A DNA stretch of 62,325 nucleotides. It comes from Oscillospiraceae bacterium (GTDB lineage: Bacteria; Bacillota; Clostridia; Oscillospirales; Ruminococcaceae). The DNA lies in NCBI GenBank assembly GCA_030539275.1, contig JAUNSK010000023.1, positions 1 through 62,325 of the forward strand, given 5' to 3'. Numbering within the stretch: position 1 is the stretch's first letter; every line of letters starts with the position of its first letter. This document shows positions 58,665 to 62,325 of this stretch, in pieces. A program made the position numbers and the translations under genes. The notes beneath the pieces were generated by a model that was given only the letters and a program-made list of their open reading frames with translations, did not search any database and was not told the origin of the DNA.

Positions 58665-61589
58665 CTAAGAATTAGATAACTTAAGAAAAGAAAGATATTT
58701 CGGCGAAATATCAGACCATCTGAACTTCATTTTACTTAACTGCTTTACAGTATAATCACTTTTTGTCACGATAGGATCAGATTTTTCTGCCATTTTCATA
58801 TAGAAAGCCAGAACACGGATATCCTTGTCAGCCAGCGAATTTTCCAGTTTCTTTTTCCACTGTATCAGCGGTATTTTCCGGAGTTTCTTTCCATACAGAT
58901 CAACAAGCTTTTCTGTTGTAACTGTATTCGGGTTATATAAATGATATATTGCATTGATCTTGTCATTCAGAGCCAGCAGTGTAAATGCTTTTGCACACTC
59001 GTCAACAGGTGTAAGGTCAACCGGATATGTATTGAGTTCATCATTGATACAACCCATTTTCATAACTGCAGATATTCTTCTTACAAAACCATTATCCCCG
59101 GCATTTTTCTGAAAACGACCGTCAGATTTTCGCCAGGTCAGGTTTCCGATTCTGTAAATATTCGCCTTGAGTCCGTCTTTACGTGCTATAAGAACGGTTT
59201 CCTCTGCATGATACTTGCTGTGAATATAAACATTATCATAAAAATGCTGTCCGATATTCAGAACATTTTCATCAAACACACAGTCGTGATTGCTTTGGGC
59301 AACGGTGGCCATTCCACTTACATAAGCAGTAGATGCATAGTGAAGAACAGCATCTGACTTCATACAAAGCTCAATAATATTCTTTGTACCGGTTACATTT
59401 GTAAGCTTGATATTTTCATAATTTCCTACATGCTGGACATTAGCTGCAATGTGAAACACTGTGTCAACATGTCTTGTCAGATGTGCGTACTCTTCTTCTG
59501 TCAATCCCAGAAGAGGTTTTTCAATATTTCCGATTATCAGCTTTACATTTGAAAGATCAATAGAATCTCCGAAATAATATCTCTGTATCTCCTCAAACTT
59601 TTGCCGGCTGCGTACAAGACATGCAATTCGCTTACCTGTAACAGTCAGTTCTTTAAGAATATGTGCCCCGAGAAATCCGGTTGATCCGGTAAGGAGAATA
59701 TAATTCGTTTCCAGATCGTTTTCTTCAATATTGCTTGACGCAATCATCGAATTTACATCAGGTCTTACAATGTTTTCGACTCTCGCTGATTGTATTTCCA
59801 GTGCCAGATCACGAATAACCGGATTTTCGTAGATAGTCTGAGGCTGTATCCCCAGGCTTGATGCAACTATAACTGCACTAAGACTGTCGCCTCCGAGTGC
59901 AAAGAAATTATCCGTTACACTTACTTTTGAAATCTCCATAACATCTGAAATTACCTTACAGATTTTCTCTTCAGTATCATTAGAAGGTTCGACAAAAACA
60001 GATTCTGCTGCCAGATCAGAAAGATCACGGCGAATTATTTTCCCAGCTGTTGTTTTCTTAAATTCCTCTGTTCTGAATATAATATCCGTTACCCGCATGT
60101 ATGGAGGTATTTTAGCATTATAGGCATTTATTGAATCAGTGATCGTCTTAATAGTTTTATCATTATGTGTATACGGAAGAACAACTGCTGTTATCTGATT
60201 GTTGTGCTCTATAACCACAACATCTTTTACTCCTTCTATCTGACTGAAACGGGCTTCATATTCCTCCGGATAAATATTCTTTCCGTTTGGCAGAATAATC
60301 AGATTTTTGCTTCTTCCGTGCAAAAAGATATTACCGTCTTTTATTTCACCTAAATCACCGGTTTTCAGCCAGCCGTCTGCATCAAATGTGTCTTTTGTAG
60401 CAGCTGGATTTCGGTAATAACCAAGCATTACATTCGGACCTTTTACAAGGATCTCTCCGTCAGGTGAGGTTCTGACCTGTACATTTTTTAACGGGATACC
60501 ACAGCCGGGCTGATTTCCGTTTACAAAAGTCTGGGTAGATATTGTAGGAGCACATTCAGTCATACCATAGCCTTCCCAAAAGATGATCCCGAGTAGATTA
60601 AACAGACGTTTATACTTCGCTGATACTTTAGCACCACCGATAATAACGAAACGGAAGTCAGTTCCCAGACTGTCCCGTACTGAACATATCAGCGGATTAT
60701 CTTTAATCTGTTCATAGGTAAGATCACTGTTGAGAAGTGAATCAAGCTGCTGTGTCATTCCGGCCTGACTTATTTTATACCGGATTGTCTTATACATCGC
60801 CTCTACAAGTGCAGGAACAGAACACATTCCATTTATATTATATTTCTTTAATTCTGCAACAAAGTTTTTCATATCACTGTTTATGTAAATTGTCATGCCC
60901 AGCATCAGATAAATTGTTATAACGCTGAACTCAAGAACATGGTGATATGGCAAAATACTTAATACACTGTTAAGTTCAATATTCTCCTTCATATTTCTTT
61001 TACGTTCAATATGTGCATTAATACCTGATATAAAGTTAGTCTGAGAAAGCATTACCCCTTTACTCATTCCTGTAGTTCCTGATGTATATATAATTGTATT
61101 AACATTGTCAGGATCAATCTTTACATGTTTAATTGTCTCACACCTGAACTTATCCAGAAAATCGTTTTCAATAATATAGATCTCTTTGACTTTCTTACAC
61201 TTATCCTTAACTACATCAGAAATTTCCCGCATTGAATCAGCTAAAAACAGTATTGTTGAATCACTCATATTAAGAATATCACATATACCTTCTGTCGGTA
61301 GTTTACGGTCAATAGGAACGATCACATTATCAGAACATGACACTCCGAAGTATGTTACAAGCCATTCATAGCTGTTTGGTGATACAAGGGCTATATGCTC
61401 CCTTGCGTATCCCTGAGAAATGCACCATGATGAAAAAAACTCGACGCTGCTGCAGAATTCCTTATAGTTTACAGACACATCTCTGTTATCTCTTTGAAAA
61501 CAGAATGCGTTTTTCTCACTCCCTCTTTTTTTTATTTCTTCAAACATCTGAGGGAAAGAGCTTATTGTGTTAATTACCAGGCTGTCCAT
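58665..61589 (-). CDS. Adenylation - carrier - thioester reductase protein, copy 2 (carboxylic acid reductase-like)
   Basis: 974 aa, colinear with copy 1 without gaps (start codons and promoters are both exactly 3287 nt apart), plus two extra C-terminal residues. Same motifs: YTSGTTGMSKG (T169), GYGMTECAPTIST, WLKTGDLGEIKDG, KTTAGKII, carrier DNFFALGGDSLSAV (S569), reductase LTGSTGFLGAHIL. Substitutions are scattered over the adenylation and carrier domains: for example MTETAG versus MTECAP near the acyl-binding pocket. Thus the two may activate different acids. AAAGGAG precedes the ATG. It is transcribed from its own promoter towards copy 1. Confidence 0.88.
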   Translation of the reverse strand: MDSLVINTISSFPQMFEEIKKRGSEKNAFCFQRDNRDVSVNYKEFCSSVEFFSSWCISQGYAREHIALVSPNSYEWLVTYFGVSCSDNVIVPIDRKLPTEGICDILNMSDSTILFLADSMREISDVVKDKCKKVKEIYIIENDFLDKFRCETIKHVKIDPDNVNTIIYTSGTTGMSKGVMLSQTNFISGINAHIERKRNMKENIELNSVLSILPYHHVLEFSVITIYLMLGMTIYINSDMKNFVAELKKYNINGMCSVPALVEAMYKTIRYKISQAGMTQQLDSLLNSDLTYEQIKDNPLICSVRDSLGTDFRFVIIGGAKVSAKYKRLFNLLGIIFWEGYGMTECAPTISTQTFVNGNQPGCGIPLKNVQVRTSPDGEILVKGPNVMLGYYRNPAATKDTFDADGWLKTGDLGEIKDGNIFLHGRSKNLIILPNGKNIYPEEYEARFSQIEGVKDVVVIEHNNQITAVVLPYTHNDKTIKTITDSINAYNAKIPPYMRVTDIIFRTEEFKKTTAGKIIRRDLSDLAAESVFVEPSNDTEEKICKVISDVMEISKVSVTDNFFALGGDSLSAVIVASSLGIQPQTIYENPVIRDLALEIQSARVENIVRPDVNSMIASSNIEENDLETNYILLTGSTGFLGAHILKELTVTGKRIACLVRSRQKFEEIQRYYFGDSIDLSNVKLIIGNIEKPLLGLTEEEYAHLTRHVDTVFHIAANVQHVGNYENIKLTNVTGTKNIIELCMKSDAVLHYASTAYVSGMATVAQSNHDCVFDENVLNIGQHFYDNVYIHSKYHAEETVLIARKDGLKANIYRIGNLTWRKSDGRFQKNAGDNGFVRRISAVMKMGCINDELNTYPVDLTPVDECAKAFTLLALNDKINAIYHLYNPNTVTTEKLVDLYGKKLRKIPLIQWKKKLENSLADKDIRVLAFYMKMAEKSDPIVTKSDYTVKQLSKMKFRWSDISPKYLSFLKLSNS
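59199..59705. repeat. 507-bp block identical to 55912-56418 (copy 2)
   Basis: Partner of the block at 55912-56418; encodes residues 629-797 of the second reductase protein. Confidence 0.9.
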
Positions 61590-61724
61590 TTTTATCTCCT
61601 TTATATTTTCTTTGTTTTATATTATATAACTAAGTAATTATTTTCGTATAATATCTGTTTTACGCCTCTTTATGCCCATAAAAAAGAATATTATTTTTAC
61701 TTATTATATATAATACATATGCAT

Positions 61725-61753
61725 ATTTTATCATAATAGCAATCATTGGTCAA
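61725..61753 (-). promoter_or_regulatory. Promoter of copy 2
   Basis: Minus strand: TTGACC (61748-61753), 17-nt spacer, TAAAAT (61725-61730); gives a leader of about 130 nt, equal to that of copy 1. Leader sequences themselves are not similar. Confidence 0.65.
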
Positions 61754-61765
61754 GAAAAATAAAAA

Positions 61766-61807
61766 AATAATCCGAACACTATCTTTATAGATAATGTTCG
61801 GATTATT
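61766..61807 (-). terminator. Terminator of the 5S/tRNA array
   Basis: 13-bp outer stem (61766-61778 with 61795-61807) with 5 more bp after one mismatch and a 4-nt loop; a T-rich tail follows on the minus strand. Confidence 0.85.
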
Positions 61808-61813
61808 ACTGTC

Positions 61814-61897
61814 TGGTGCGAGTGACGGGACTTGAACCCGTACGCCAAAGACACACGCCCCTCAAACGTGCCTGTCTGCCAGTTCCAGCACACTCGC
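61814..61897 (-). tRNA. tRNA-Leu (anticodon GAG), copy 1
   Basis: Acceptor stem GCGAGTG/CACTCGC, discriminator A and genome-encoded CCA (61814-61816). Anticodon stem CACGT/GCGTG with loop TTGAGGG gives anticodon GAG (Leu CUC/CUU). A long variable arm and the GGGTTCAAGTCCC T-loop are typical of class II tRNA. Confidence 0.93.
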
Positions 61898-61918
61898 ATA
61901 AATTATTTAGATATAAAG

Positions 61919-61991
61919 TGCACCATCGGGGACTCGAACCCAGGACCCACTGATTAAGAGTCAGTTGCTCTACCAACTGAGCTAATGGTGC
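61919..61991 (-). tRNA. tRNA-Lys (anticodon CTT)
   Basis: Acceptor stem GCACCAT/ATGGTGC, D-loop AGCTCAGTTGGTAGAGC, anticodon arm ACTGA-CTCTTAA-TCAGT (anticodon CTT) and T-loop GGTTCGAGTCC. CCA is not encoded. Confidence 0.93.
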
Positions 61992-61998
61992 ATATTGT

Positions 61999-62114
<116 letters not shown>

Positions 62115-62184
62115 TATGATTAAATTTTGTATCCTATGTATTAATTAATAATACTTAAAAAACTGAAGCAAATTCAGCTTTTAG

Positions 62185-62264
62185 TGCGAGTGACGGGACT
62201 TGAACCCGTACGCCTAAACACACGCCCCTCAAACGTGCCTGTCTGCCAATTCCAGCACACTCGC
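62185..62264 (-). tRNA. tRNA-Leu (anticodon GAG), copy 2
   Basis: Same acceptor, anticodon and T arms as copy 1, but the variable arm is one base shorter and differs in sequence; CCA is not encoded. Two Leu(GAG) genes therefore flank the 5S and tRNA-Lys genes. Confidence 0.93.
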
Positions 62265-62271
62265 ATTAAAT

Positions 62272-62325
62272 GCCGGCATTTATCTATTTTCCCGGGTCGT
62301 CACCAACCGAGTATCTTCGACGTAA
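62272..62325 (-). rRNA. rrf: 5S ribosomal RNA, copy 2 (3' part; cut by window end)
   Basis: The 3' 54 nt of a second 5S gene, with the same terminal TGCCGGC and the CGAAGATACTCGGTTGGTGA segment where copy 1 has CGAAAATACTTGGTTGGTGA. The 5' part, and possibly 23S and 16S genes, lie beyond the right edge. Confidence 0.88.

Overview
The window looks like chromosome from a cellulolytic Ruminococcus-type Firmicute (Oscillospiraceae). It is AT-rich and holds four secreted proteins with C-terminal cellulosomal dockerins: GH9-CBM3c, GH5, GH127 and one with an unknown module. Three of the dockerins share the same helix pattern, and the GH9 and GH5 proteins end in an LGPQ tail like R. flavefaciens dockerins. 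A clostridial glgB-C-D-A glycogen operon, pyruvate formate-lyase, hydroxylamine reductase and a SpoIIE-like phosphatase fit a strict anaerobe. I see no insertion sequence, phage or CRISPR array; most of it reads as core genome plus a few accessory modules.

Layout. 1-3.5 kb: an outward-facing stable-RNA-type promoter, a small alarmone synthetase and the GH9 endoglucanase. 3.5-6.6 kb (minus): cardiolipin synthase, SPFH/stomatin protein and NfeD. 6.7-13.2 kb (plus): a six-gene polyamine operon carrying both the SAM-decarboxylase/spermidine synthase route and the carboxyspermidine dehydrogenase/decarboxylase route. 13.2-18.7 kb (minus): a compact unclassified RiPP-like module with two short paralogous peptides sharing a DIITTSG motif, an HprK-like kinase, a PqqD-like carrier, an S26B-type peptidase, a nucleotidyltransferase, a secreted protein, and a lipoprotein whose last residues repeat the C-terminus of one peptide. 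19-30.3 kb (minus): HD-GYP protein, glycogen operon, SpoIIE-like phosphatase, rsmA. 30.4-36 kb (plus): dCMP deaminase, pflB-pflA, and FliM-like and FliY-like switch proteins. 36-39.2 kb (minus): GH5-dockerin and a second dockerin protein. 39.4-49.1 kb: AI-2E-type and AEC transporters, TraX-like protein, a short FliG-like protein, a secreted duplicated-domain protein, a DUF4026-type protein, an NAD-salvage/MTA nucleosidase operon and PduL. 49.4-55.3 kb: GH127-dockerin, then a divergent Crp/Fnr regulator and hcp pair. 55.3-61.6 kb (minus): two tandem adenylation-carrier-thioester reductase proteins. 61.8 kb to the end (minus): a 5S rRNA/tRNA array containing two 5S genes and two tRNA-Leu(GAG) genes.

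How they work together. The polyamine operon makes agmatine, putrescine and spermidine; the MTA released by spermidine synthase would be cleaved by the nucleosidase at 45.7 kb. Pyruvate formate-lyase and PduL supply acetyl-CoA to acetate fermentation, fed by extracellular plant-fibre hydrolysis, with surplus glucose stored as glycogen. The best candidates for undescribed biology are the DIITTSG peptide module, the tandem carboxylate-reductase-like proteins with a 507-bp identical tract, and the orphan flagellar switch proteins.
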